Positions 44,086 to 55,000 of a DNA stretch of 64,000 nt are shown here, piece by piece. Made by a program: the position numbers and the translations under genes. The notes under the pieces are model-generated. The model saw only the letters and a program-made list of their open reading frames with translations. It ran no database searches and was not told the DNA's origin. Source of the stretch: Plasmodiophora brassicae (Eukaryota; Endomyxa; Phytomyxea; Plasmodiophorida; Plasmodiophoridae); the NCBI GenBank assembly GCA_039704465.1, contig JASFAU010000003.1, positions 186,001-250,000 on the forward strand, read 5' to 3'. Each line of letters starts with the position of its first letter. The first letter of the stretch is position 1.

Positions 44086-45630
44086 CGACGGTGGCAGGAA
44101 CATCACCGGCGCGGCGACTATGCGTGATGGCGATCACGATGACAATACGCGGATCGTTCGCCGACAGAATCTGGCCCGATCTGGTGAATGACATGATACG
44201 AGCATCACAGACCGAAACGGGTGGCAGAGGCCCGAAAAGATAAAACGTAATAATATTCATAGTGTTTATAATATGCATTGTGTCACGTCTGTACAAAGCA
44301 GGGCGCACGGTCAGCGATCAGGGCAGACGATCAAGTGACGAAACGCGGGGAATGTTGGGAATCAGATTTAAAAAGCTCGTTTTCGTGTTCAACATGGTTG
44401 GTTAAGAATTGGACTTGGTTGTTCATCATTCGAAAGGCGGACGTGAAAAAAAGGGGGGAGCATCTTACCCTGGCATGCCTACACAGCGGATCGATTAGTT
44501 GGCTGGTCAACGGACACGCGGACATAAACGGCAAATGAAGCGATTCAGAAGGAAGGCAGCATCAACTAGTCACATTGCCCGTTGCTGACATGGCAAACGA
44601 ATTCGATTGGCGAGATGCACGTTCATCACAAGAAATGACGGTCGAAACGCAAATGCGCGTACCTGATGAGCCTTGGCGGGGAGGTAAGGTTTGATATGAT
44701 GAAAGTGACCAGGGAAGGCCCTACGCAACCATGTTAATGATCATAAAGACTACGAAAAGGAACGGCAAAGAGCAGACAACGCTTCAGAGATCTTGGTGGA
44801 TAGAGAATCATCACACAACAGTCAAGAGTAGCAAATATGGTGTAACATCAGAAGCAAACGACAAATTGAAGAAAAGACTTCATACCCGATATCTGCGAGC
44901 TTCGCATTCGACACGACGCCCACCGACATATCCGATGGCAAGGAAGATCACCTGTTTGGGAACGTCCAGACGTCAGCAACCTTGAACATAGATAGCAGAA
45001 AAGGTAAACAGCAAATGTGATTGTGCTTCAGAAACGAGGAATTCTGTCCACATGCATATCTCTCGGAACAGGTCTATGTGTGGTCATCACGTGCAATCCG
45101 AAATATAAGAAACTAGGCAGGCGTACCATCATTGCGTGTCACGAAACTGTTATGGCAACCTGCACAGTGCACCCGGTTAGAAAGCCCCCAAGTAGAAAGG
45201 ATTTGAAAAATGAAATCCAGAATCAGAGTTTAATTCTTCGTCAATACACCGAGGTTGTAAGTCCCGGCTTACGACCGCCCGTCTAAGACGAACCTCATCA
45301 CCAGAGCAGGGAAATCGTGCAACTGAACCAATCGGTATACCTACGAGGCGACGTCAGCATACTTCGCACACAGGTTTTGAAAACAGAACAATTTTAAAGC
45401 CATCAGCGAATTTGGTATAGTTTGCAACACATGCAAATAATTTGCTTTCAGGAGCAGAACTGAATAGATCATCATGTGGCAAATGATTAGCGGTTACAAA
45501 GGTTTACCTTTGCGCAGTTCTTGGTCACGACAACCGAGGCACCGGCAGAATGGGGGGGGTTAGCTCTGCAAACACTGGCAGTCAGTTCGTGTCTACATAA
45601 GGGCAACGAGTACTGAAATAAAAGGTCGTT

Positions 45631-46196
45631 CGATCATTCCACAATGAAACCGCTGGCCGCAGCCCATTGTCTTACAATGTGTGATCAACTAGCGATTCAC
45701 TCGGGGTAAGAAGTAATTTCATAATCATTTCGAACTGTCAGTTTCAACTTAAAAAAGTTACCTGCAGAAGACTTGATTTGCGTTCTACTCAGGCCCCCAA
45801 TCATCTGCAACAGGCAACAGTCAGTACTGGAAAGCGCATGGACAAATAAAAATGGGACTGTTCAATTCGATCATTCCACAGTAGAGCCGCTGGCCGCAGC
45901 CCACTGCCTCACGTGGTATGATCAACTAGCGATTCACTTGGGGTAAGAAGTTATTCATAATCATCTCGATAAAAGAAACGGAGAAAACAATAAACATGTA
46001 CCTGATGTATACACCGCCCGGCCACGCTTGGCTATCCAGTCAACACGTGCTCCCCTGAGACGAGCTGTCAGTCAAATGAAACGTTCGAGACGAACACAAT
46101 GCGATAAAAAAGCGATCATTCTGCAATGGAATCCGCTGGCCGCGGCCCACTGTCTTACGAGGTGTGATCAACTAGCGATTCACATGGGGTAAGAAG
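45631..46196 (+). repeat. Three dispersed copies of an exon resembling the trypsin His motif
   Basis: Copies at 45631-45713, 45868-45950 and 46113-46196, spaced 237 and 245 bp, all in direct orientation. Each has the core ctggccgcagcccactg, encoding LAAAHC, then DQLAIH and Gly, followed at once by gtaagaag, an excellent splice donor. This matches the exon around the catalytic histidine of family S1 proteases (TAAHC). Copies 1 and 2 read DHSTMKPLAAAHC and DHSTVEPLAAAHC; copy 3 has a one-base insertion upstream of the core that breaks the frame. DNA between the copies is unrelated or weakly similar. Confidence 0.6.
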
Positions 46197-46365
46197 TTTC
46201 AAACTAATCATCTCAAAAGCAAATGCGTCCCGAAACCAAACAACTGCATACCTTGTCACTATACCATTGTGCTGCAACATGATCTCGGTAGGTGGACAAG
46301 GAACGCCAACCAGCCTGTTTAACGAATGACGAGGCCCTGGTCGACGCGCAGGTTCCCGCGCACGT

Positions 46366-46421
46366 CCGCCACGGACACCGTGGCGGTTCCCAACGCACGT
46401 CCGTCACGGACACCGTGGCGG
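46366..46421. repeat. Tandem hairpin pair, 35-bp period
   Basis: The first unit (46366-46386) is a perfect 9-bp stem, ccgccacgg with ccgtggcgg, and an aca loop. The second (46401-46421) is the same with one stem mismatch. They lie in the 50-120 bp before the start of an open frame at 46470. Confidence 0.75.
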
Positions 46422-46469
46422 AGTCTGCGAAGGACCTCTTAGGGCTGCCGCCCATATAATTGTCGTGGC

Positions 46470-46844
46470 ATGAGTGAGTCACGACAGGTAGTGCCGGCGG
46501 ATGCTGGCAATCTGGACATTAGTCCCAAATTCCCCGCTTGCACACACACGATGTCACTGGCTTGTGCAATGCACCGTCACCTCCAGCGACGCTGCTTTCG
46601 TTCACTCGTCAACGTTCAGCATGGCCTGACAGAACAGGTGGCAGGGCTGGGTGCGACCGACCTCAGGCGGTTATCGGATCCCAAACGTGTGCGCCTAGAT
46701 CCAGATCGCCTTGAGGAGTTCATGATCCTCTCCGATCACCCTCAAGGCCCGCACCCTTACCGAAGTCGCCTAGATCCAGATCGCCTTGAGGAACTGACAG
46801 TCCTCGCCTACCATCCCCAAGCGCGACATCGTCATAAAACTTGA
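46470..46844 (+). CDS. Doubtful 124-codon frame with an internal 75-bp repeat
   Basis: The frame contains two copies of a 75-bp unit (46692-46766 and 46767-about 46825), both encoding RLDPDRLEE, which keeps the frame open. No family is recognised and the N-terminal half looks random. It could be a young repeat-containing gene or non-coding. Confidence 0.25.
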   Translation: MSESRQVVPADAGNLDISPKFPACTHTMSLACAMHRHLQRRCFRSLVNVQHGLTEQVAGLGATDLRRLSDPKRVRLDPDRLEEFMILSDHPQGPHPYRSRLDPDRLEELTVLAYHPQARHRHKT

Positions 46845-46865
46845 AACGGTTGCACCGTGCTAATA

Positions 46866-47429
46866 ATGGCTAGGCGCCGGGTGGTCGTGGTGACCGGTAG
46901 AGCGGGCGTCGGCAAGACGACGATCGGGCGGCGCCTGGCGGCTAGATTGTCACCCTGCATGTTCCTGGACACGGACACATGCACCGAGGACGTCGTTCGA
47001 GCGGGTCTCGTGCTCGCTGGCCGTTCGCCGCGCGACCGCGATTCCCCAACGTATAAGCAGACGTTTCGCGACAGTGTCTATCGCACCGTCTTCGCTATCG
47101 CCAACGACAACCCGAATCTCGATTGCGTCATCGTCGGGCCGTTCACTCAGGAACTCCACGATAAGGACTGGGCGGAGACGCTGGAACACATGTTGGACGC
47201 CAGCGTCCAGGTCGTGTACGTGCGCTGTCCTGATAACGATGTGCTGAAGGCGAGGATACGAGCGCGAGCAAACCCGAGGGACGAGTTCAAGCTGGACAAC
47301 TGGGAGGCGCACATTACGAAGGGTGGCGCCGAGGTTCAACCAGCGTGCCGCTACGTCGAAGTGAGCACGTTGGACGCTGAGGAGACTGCTGTAGACGACC
47401 TGGCAGCAATGTTCAATGCAGGAGTGTAA
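46866..47429 (+). CDS. P-loop nucleoside/small-molecule kinase-like protein
   Basis: Single exon, 187 residues from the Met at 46866; an upstream ATG at 46857 would add three residues. The Walker A motif GRAGVGKTT is at residues 10-18, followed by the FLDTDTCTEDVV segment (a DxD site in the shikimate/gluconate kinase type) and a lid-like KARIRARANPRDEFK. The family is the AAA_33/zeta-like small P-loop kinases that phosphorylate diverse metabolites; the substrate cannot be inferred. It converges with the Pol X gene with 21 bp between the stops. Confidence 0.7.
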   Translation: MARRRVVVVTGRAGVGKTTIGRRLAARLSPCMFLDTDTCTEDVVRAGLVLAGRSPRDRDSPTYKQTFRDSVYRTVFAIANDNPNLDCVIVGPFTQELHDKDWAETLEHMLDASVQVVYVRCPDNDVLKARIRARANPRDEFKLDNWEAHITKGGAEVQPACRYVEVSTLDAEETAVDDLAAMFNAGV

Positions 47430-47450
47430 CGAGGGATGTACTGAGACCGG

Positions 47451-49404
47451 TCACGAGCGTTGCGAGTACGGGACCCATTCGACACCGATCGTGTCGAAGA
47501 GTGCTTGTTCGGAGTCGATGACCACGTGTGCTTTCGTTGACGACTCGTCTTCGTTGGCACGACGCAGGGATCGCTCCGTCAGGACGTATCCGTGCTCTTC
47601 AGCCCTCGTCTGGAGAGCCTTGAAGTAGGACGGCGGCCCCATCAGGAACGTCACGTGCACAGGAAGAGACGCCAGCGTGCAGGTCTTGAACTCAACTCGG
47701 AAGTGGCGACGCTGCCCTGCCGGGGTATTGGAAGACGATTCAGCGCCCGAGGCAGTCATTGGCGCTGCTGTCGTTGAAGCGGGTTCAGACATCCCACGAG
47801 TCGCGAAGAGGTTCGGCACTCCCGTGCTTGCCTTTGGGAGCGCAGAGAGCTTCGGAATGGAGAACGTCTTAGGCGCAAGGGCAGGAGCTGTCTCTGGTTC
47901 TGCAACGTGGTCATGGCGAACTGGTTCAGGTGCTTCTGGGAGCTTGCAGACGGCATGCAACGACGGGGCGGCGGTGGACTGGATGTCATCGGTGATGAAC
48001 CCAGAGGAACGAAGTGCGTCCATTAGCGTCGAGAATTGCTGTTTAGACGCGTGCCCAACAAGAACGTGCAACTCGTCGATGGGCGGTCCCGTGCCACGGC
48101 CAAATTCTCCACATTCACGTACGACGATGGCGTCGTCGATCTGGAGCGGAGCGTAAGTAACGAAAACCCTCACGAGGGAAGCAAGTGGACCTCTTGGGCA
48201 GTGTTTTCGATCAACTTAACGGCAGCTTCGGCGTCGGCACTGGAAATCGGCTCTATGACAAAATCAGTCGGGATGCCGCTGGAGATCGAAGATCGTCACG
48301 AACCTTGAAACTCCTTAAAGTATTTCAGACCTGTACAAAGTGGATCAGCCTTACAGTACATCAGCTAGGTAGTGCAATTGTAAACCGATTTTCGCTGGCT
48401 GTTCCAGGACGTCCTGATGGTTAAACAAGTCTTGAACATGGCGGACGTTCTGTGCAGAAGGTAGCGTTAACTAGAAGCACTGCCATCCACATGATATGGA
48501 ATACGTGATCGCGTGCGAGCTTCCAAGCTTTGGTTTTGTTGATACCGAACACTGTGTGGATCTCGTCCGCCGCCTTTTGAATTACCTCATCAGGTGCATG
48601 CTCGGACCTCAGGGAACATTTTTAGGCAGCGACGAATACATCAGTGGCTACGTAAATACCGTTGCATGGCTCCTGTCTCGATGATATCGTCGATTTTCTT
48701 TGCAATAGATTTACCAACGCCTTTGAGCTTCATGGCCTCCTCGCCCGACGACACTCGACGCGGGAAGACCTTCAACGACTGCACAGCTTTGCGAATCATG
48801 GCCCCCTTGAACTTGTTGCCCATCGCCTAAATCCCACAACGTCACTTGTGTCTCAAGCAGCCTGTCAGGCAACCGTACGAATTCCTCCTCGGCGAGCTTC
48901 GTCAGCGGTTCAGTGAAGATTTCATTGTGGTTGACGTCAGATGGTTCGAAATCCTATGCCCAATTTCATCCATATTGGTAAAGACTAATGCGTCGTCCAA
49001 AGCATCGTACCACATCGACTTCCAGTTTGGCGGCACTCGCCTTTTTCTTCGGCGTCGTCGCCTTCTTCGGAGTCGTTGCCTTCTTCGGCGTGGCCCTCTT
49101 CTTCGCCGGTTTCTGGAAGACAGCATGTCATTCCACCAAACTGTGGCATGTCAGACATGAAACCTGTTCATCCTCATCCTCGTCGTCGATAAAATCATCT
49201 TTCACCGGTTTCTTCTTGGCCGGTTTCTGAGCCGTCAAAGGCCCCACATCAGCATCCCGGATCGCATGCCAACCAGCCGCAACAGCCAACCTGGTCATAC
49301 GACGGCAACGACCGCTTCTTTGTCGTCGTCTTGGGCGACGACACGATGACATCGTCGTCGTCGTCGTCGTCAACCACCATCTTCCTCGCCTTCTTCAGCG
49401 CCAT
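47451..49404 (-). CDS. Family X DNA polymerase with degenerate catalytic site
   Basis: Ten exons: complement(47451..48140, 48191..48252, 48304..48330, 48386..48449, 48505..48607, 48660..48826, 48879..48953, 49014..49112, 49164..49226, 49291..49404), introns 50-64 nt, 487 residues. After an acidic and then KKATTPKK-rich tail, the 8-kDa lyase domain is good: KFKGAMIRKAVQSLKVFP and LKGVGKSIAKKIDD, with Lys161 at the place of the Pol beta Schiff-base lysine 72. The next domain has GLKYFKEFQ and a nucleotidyltransferase region GEFGRGTGPPIDELHVLVGH. In Pol beta this reads GSFRRG...DMDVLL; here the metal-binding Asp pair aligns with Glu281 and His283, Ser180 becomes Glu, and the third Asp (RRIDIRL) is replaced in RRHFRVEF. 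About 75 Ala/Pro/Ser-rich residues (325-400) are inserted before it. The thumb and end are normal. Confidence 0.85.
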
Positions 49405-49578
49405 GCCGATCCCGTCTCGGATTTTGCAGCAGCCGAGGACTGACTGATGAAGCGCGCCAATCGCCTGCGGAAAATGAGCGCCCGGCGACAGGCCGGAGTC
49501 GAACGCGCGACCTTGACGACGTTCAACAGGTGGACCTGATGCAGCCGCGGAGTTGCGTCGGGTAGCTGGGGTCACTGC

Positions 49579-52008
49579 ATGGCTTCGTCGTTTCGCAACG
49601 CATTACGGGCGCTCCGGGTACCGGTCTTGCGACACGTTCGCCGGTCGCTTTGTTCGCATCCGCCAGCACCATCGCCGCTTGCTTCGCCGGCGTTCAATGC
49701 GTTCCTGAAGAAGCCGTCTGCGGCGTTAGCGTGCGCCGTGTTCGAGAAGGAGCGGGACGTAGACCGCGTCTGGGCGGTCTACGAGCGAGTTGTCGGCGAT
49801 GGACTGCCGACCGATATTGATTTCTTTCTTTCGATAATGTCGTTCTGCAAGTCGAATGCGCCAGCGAAGGCCCCACTTGTGTTGGACACGATCGCAGCGC
49901 GCAGTCTGGTCATTTCCGATTCGCTGTTCGCGCTGTTCATCCAAGCATGCCGAAGCGCAGTACCACCGCTTGCCCAGGTTGCGGTTGACCGATACACGAA
50001 GTACGCTCCATGCTCCATGGACGTCATGATCAGCATGCTCGAACTCTGCTTGCTCAGCAATCAGCCGGATCTAGCATTACCCCTCATTGCAGACGCCATC
50101 ACGAACAACGCGGAGTTCACGTCGAAGCTCATGGAACTGTCAGCTCAATGCTGCTCCGATGCTCGTAATGCGCAAGCAGCGGATCTCGCCGAGCAACTGC
50201 TGGATGGCCTGTTATCACAACGCTACCCTGCGTGCCGCGATATTCCAACGTACCTGAACCTTACGCGTACGCTTCTCTCCCAGTGCAGGTTCGAGCTTGC
50301 TGTGAGCATCGTACAAGTCTTGACGTCGGTGGGCCTGAATCCGACCGCTTCGTTGTCGACTCTTATCCTGACTGAGCTGGCCCGACACGGACACATCGAC
50401 GAGGCGATGACCGTATTCCGGATTCTCGAGGACCGTGCTGCCGAAATCAGCACCATCGCCTTCGTAGAACTTGTAACCGCCTGTGGGACCTGCAGATCCT
50501 GGCTCCCTGCGTTACGTGAGTTGCACCAATACGCATGCAGCCAGGCCTGGTTGAAACACGACGACGTCGTGTGTGCACTGATATCGTCTTACGACCGCTG
50601 CAAGGACCTCGAAAGTACAGAGGTGGTCTTTCAGGCTCGAAGCAAGGAAGGCCCGCTTAGCGAGTCCGTTTACGCTGCATTCATTGCCGCCCTTGGCCAT
50701 CGTGGCCTCGTTCGTGGGGCCATTGCCATGTTCGTCCAGTTGAGAAGTCTGAAATTGCCGTTGTCCCTCACCACGTTCAGCACCTTGGTCTCGCTGCTGT
50801 ATGAGAACGACAAGCTGTCCCGTCCCATGCGGCTGTTCGAGCAAATGTGCAGTGATAAGGTCCCGGTCGATCGCCCCCTACTAGCAAAGTTCGTCAACGC
50901 CTGCGGGCACATTGGCGACGTGGCTGGCCTGGTTACCTTGCAGGACTTTGCTCGCAGCAAGGGGTTCTTGGACAGCGACCTTGTCGTTAGCGCGTTCATC
51001 TCCGGGTATTCTTGCAGCAGCCATCTCGATCTCGCCATGAATGTGTTCCAGGCTGCGGAGGCGGGCGCGAGCTCATACAACGCGATAATCGCCGCCTACG
51101 GGCACCATGCCAAGTTGGACCTGGCATTGGCGACATTCGAGACCATGAAAGCTGCCGCTGTAAACCCGAATCCGGACACGTTAGCCTCGTTGCTCGTTGG
51201 GTGCAGCCATGTTGGGGACCTGGACCGTGCCACTGTGATCGTTGCTGAGTTCGCTGGAGATCCTAAGACGTCAACCTTGTCATCTCGGTCGCTGAACTGC
51301 CTTATTGATCTTCACGGTCGGGCTGGGAACCTCGACATTGCTGAAAGGATCGCCAGAGGGTCGCCCGGATCCGATATCGCATGCTGGACGACGCTTCTGG
51401 CCGCATGTCGATGGTGGAACGATACCGCGCGAGGCAAACGTGTGTTCGAGCACATGCTGACTATTCCAGCGTGGACCCCAAAGGACCTGGCAATCGGATG
51501 GATGCTACTGGCGAACACGTTCGCGAGATGCCAGCAGTATTACGACCTCGCATACCTTCGAACACGGATGAAGACACAGTATCTCGTGGGCAAGGTCCCG
51601 GGAAGGACTTGGTTGCAGATACCGAACGCACGATCGCTGGAGTTCGTCACCGATGATCCACTGCTCAAAGAGTACGAATTCTCATGCAAGCATACGGAAC
51701 TCATGGAACGCCTAGCCGAGAGTGGGTACACGCCTGACGTTACGGTTGTCATGAAACAGACTGAATCGGAGGACGATGCGCGTCGGTCGGTGTCAGTACA
51801 CAGTGAGAAGATTGCAATTGTGTGCGCTCTGATTTACCTACCGGAAAGTGAGCCTATTCGCGCCGTGAAGAATGTGCCGATTTGCATCGACTGCCACGAA
51901 GCCGCCAAGAGAGCCTCCGCTCTGTACAAACGCGAAATCTACATTCGAGATGCCCATCGACACCACCACTTCCGCGATGGCGCGTGCACTTGTGGTGATT
52001 ACTGGTGA
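49579..52008 (+). CDS. PPR protein with C-terminal DYW cytidine deaminase (organelle RNA editing)
   Basis: Intronless, 809 residues. The first 40 residues are Arg/Ala/Ser-rich without acids (MASSFRNALRALRVPVLRHV), a good mitochondrial presequence. Residues about 60-640 are a long array of roughly 35-residue pentatricopeptide helices that would read single-stranded RNA. Then come the PG-box-like ESGYTPDVTVVM and a full DYW domain: HSEKIAIVCAL (His ligand and catalytic Glu), KNVPICIDCHEAAK (the CxxC zinc ligands), RDAHRHHHF and the ending CTCGDYW. In land plants such proteins deaminate specific cytidines to uridine in organelle transcripts; they are patchy in protists. All catalytic and zinc residues are present. 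It starts 175 bp from the divergent Pol X gene. Confidence 0.95.
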   Translation: MASSFRNALRALRVPVLRHVRRSLCSHPPAPSPLASPAFNAFLKKPSAALACAVFEKERDVDRVWAVYERVVGDGLPTDIDFFLSIMSFCKSNAPAKAPLVLDTIAARSLVISDSLFALFIQACRSAVPPLAQVAVDRYTKYAPCSMDVMISMLELCLLSNQPDLALPLIADAITNNAEFTSKLMELSAQCCSDARNAQAADLAEQLLDGLLSQRYPACRDIPTYLNLTRTLLSQCRFELAVSIVQVLTSVGLNPTASLSTLILTELARHGHIDEAMTVFRILEDRAAEISTIAFVELVTACGTCRSWLPALRELHQYACSQAWLKHDDVVCALISSYDRCKDLESTEVVFQARSKEGPLSESVYAAFIAALGHRGLVRGAIAMFVQLRSLKLPLSLTTFSTLVSLLYENDKLSRPMRLFEQMCSDKVPVDRPLLAKFVNACGHIGDVAGLVTLQDFARSKGFLDSDLVVSAFISGYSCSSHLDLAMNVFQAAEAGASSYNAIIAAYGHHAKLDLALATFETMKAAAVNPNPDTLASLLVGCSHVGDLDRATVIVAEFAGDPKTSTLSSRSLNCLIDLHGRAGNLDIAERIARGSPGSDIACWTTLLAACRWWNDTARGKRVFEHMLTIPAWTPKDLAIGWMLLANTFARCQQYYDLAYLRTRMKTQYLVGKVPGRTWLQIPNARSLEFVTDDPLLKEYEFSCKHTELMERLAESGYTPDVTVVMKQTESEDDARRSVSVHSEKIAIVCALIYLPESEPIRAVKNVPICIDCHEAAKRASALYKREIYIRDAHRHHHFRDGACTCGDYW

Positions 52009-52082
52009 TCATGCCAGGGTGCTCAATAAATTCTCTGGACAACGATTAATATTTTACGGGAATGGCCAGCAGAGTGCTCAGG

Positions 52083-55000
52083 TTATGAGAATAGATCGGT
52101 AAAAGTCAGCAGAGCAGCGTCACAGAAGTCATTGTCACGAAAGGCCAATATGGAAGGGGGCTGGACAGCGGTGGAATCAGACAGACGCTGGCCTGTTTGG
52201 GCAAACGTGCACGACGATTGATCAGGAGGCTGATGAAAACATGCGGGCGGTAAAGGGTGGAGGTTGACACCAAGGCCCAGGTTCGGCTTGACGTATCCAA
52301 TGTTCGATTCTAATGCACGTGGTTGAGGAGTTGTTGAAAACCTCGCTGATGGTGCGGAAACATGGGGCGGGGGCATCTTGCTTACGAGCGCCGCTCCTGA
52401 TGAAGTTTGGCACGTGCTTGCAACGCCTGCACTGGTGCTGGAACCTGGGTTTATATGCCCTAGATTCACGTTGATCGCAGAGCGTGCTGCATTGGTCTAT
52501 GTTTCATAGATCAGGGGCAAGCGTGTAACAGGAGCCGGAAGCGCCTACCGTATTGGATATTGGCGTCGACGGCGAGGGAGCCGTGCGTCCAAGGAGTTGA
52601 GTTGGAACGGCCTGCCATGATAATTTGGAACTCAACGCAATTGTCGGCCGAGAAAGATTCGAACCTGATGTGCGCCTGCAGATTTGTTGCCATCTGGCAC
52701 TGTTGGACAGTTGGATCCCTGGCCTGACAATCTGTCAAATGCAGCACTGACGAATGCAGAAGCCGCAGGCTGAGGGCCGCGAATCCGTTTCGGCGCGGCT
52801 CCACATTGAGACAACCGGGTTTTCATAAACTTCAGGGAATGGTCAGAATAGGTTTTTCATCTTGACGCAGTGCTGCCTTACTGTTCTTTGTGACTCAGTG
52901 GGACAGGCGGCTTTTCGTTTCTCTCCTAACAATTATTGAGCAACCTTGACAGCTGGGGAACCCGCACTTCAGTGTACGCTTGGAACCGGCTTGCGGTCCG
53001 GTTTGTAGATTCTCGTTGTCGCGTTGATGGTCGATGTTAGAAAAATAATGAACATGCTCAACGTCGATGCCGGCCAGGGAAGCATGGATCGCGAAGCAAT
53101 GCAAGTGCAAATTTTGACATCGCATTGGGACTATTTGGAATGTCAGCCAGCTCATTAGCAAACTTGCGGAAATTTGAATACAAACTTGTTATGTCGAATT
53201 TCATCTCGCTGGCACCAGCAGCAAGACTAAAGAACAACGTCAGACTGACCGATTTCCTCGATGTTTACAAAGTCACAGACTTGATCCTCCGCGATAAGAC
53301 AACAGTCTGATCAGAGAGGCCAACAATGACGTAGACGGAAGTCTCCGATTTGGGTCTAAATTCTGGGTTTTGTTGGGCAACAGCAAGCCGAACGTGTACC
53401 GGGCGGGTCCAGTCAATCGAAGTGTTATCGGCCTGCATTCGCCTCGTTAGAGTCACTTTAGATTAACTAAAATATTCGGGTGCTACCTCGATTCTAAGTT
53501 CCAAAGCAGGAAACAACGCGAGCCTCTGTTTAACCTGCAAGCCGAACGGTGGATGACGATCACATACCTAACGAATTAGGATCAGAAGCATAGCTATAAC
53601 GTAGCTATACTTGGGGCTACTGCTTCAATTTTGGTGGTTGACGCCTCTCTCAGATTGCCAATTGACTGTATGCCTGCGTTCTTCAGCTGGTCAACTTTTT
53701 TGGGCCCGATTCCGTCAATCTGCCGGAGCATGTGCTGACTGTCTGGCCACATTCGCAAGCTAAGCGATTTCTTCCTGCGGAAGTCCCCCGTGAGTTTCAA
53801 ACTTCCAGGATATGAAGCGTACCAACAATCTGATGGCATTAGAATACGCTGAGAACTGGTCATTGCATTCCCGGTAATATTCCTCAACGGCGCTCTAAAC
53901 AGCATGACGTTAAACCGAAGACTTGAGTTGTGCCTTTAGTACCAGAATTCGACAGCCAATGTCGATTGCGGAGGCGGTATCTTTGTCGAGCTGGAAGCTC
54001 TCAAACGGAGAAGTTGTTGGACCTTTCTGGAGCCCGACTTGAATTATGACAAATATTTTATCCTCCTGACGATCCCGTATATATTCAGAACTTATCGTTA
54101 ACCTTCTCCATTGGTTCATGCTTACTAGAGTCTTAACTTTGTCTTTGAAGGGGTACCGAATCGTTTCAGGTTTGTTAGCGGCATTCAGTACTGCACGCCG
54201 TTATCAGCCCTCAGTGATGGGGGCACCGTCACCCATCATGTACCTTTCTTCTCCCCCAGTCTAATACGAAGATCCGAGAATTCGGCACTTGTACATATGG
54301 CTCTTAGCATGCCCCCCAGGTCGATATCGCCACGGATGGACGTGAGCGCCTTAGCAGTTTCCAGCTGCAAATAATACCGAGCCTATGTCGAATGGCAACT
54401 GAGGATGTGTTTTTCGTAAATTCAATTGCGCAGACCATAATATTCCCCAGCTTTGTCGGCATCAGGCCCGTCGTATTTGCCATCACGTTCACCATTCCAG
54501 CTTCAGCCAACAACGTTACATTGTGATTAACTCTAGATTCCAAAGCCTGGACAAGCTCGTTAGCCGCTGTTGCCTGCAAGTGCAGAGCGCTAATGAAGTC
54601 ATGTCGGACCCGTTGAAATGCAACGGGATCAGTCACGCAAGCTGGAGGCTCTCCGAACTGGACTGGGTGCTTGCGCATGCGTACAGCTCCAAAAGTGTGC
54701 CGCAACCATACGACGGCTTCGCCGATCGTGGTTATCGTTCCTTGGTACAAAGGTTTGAAAGCACGAAATCATGTAATCCTAGCCGGGACACGTACTCATA
54801 GAAATTTCAGCATTGATATGCTCGACAGGGTTGCCCGCGAACAAACGCGAATCAATAGCTTTCTGACCATGCAGAATCTTGCTGTACACCCCCACCATGT
54901 TCTTAGTTGTCATTACCACTGCGACTCCGAAACTGTCAAACTGAGGACGACCAGCACGACCGATCCTGCGTATTGTGAGTATCCGGTTCAGTGACCCGAC

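Larger units (their letters stand above)
44086..46469. other. 2.4-kb gene-poor, lower-GC region
   Basis: Visibly richer in A and T than the surroundings. It holds three copies of a trypsin-like exon (45631-46196) and the hairpin pair at 46366-46421. No complete gene is readable, and no serine-site exon (GDSGGP) was found. Confidence 0.6.
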
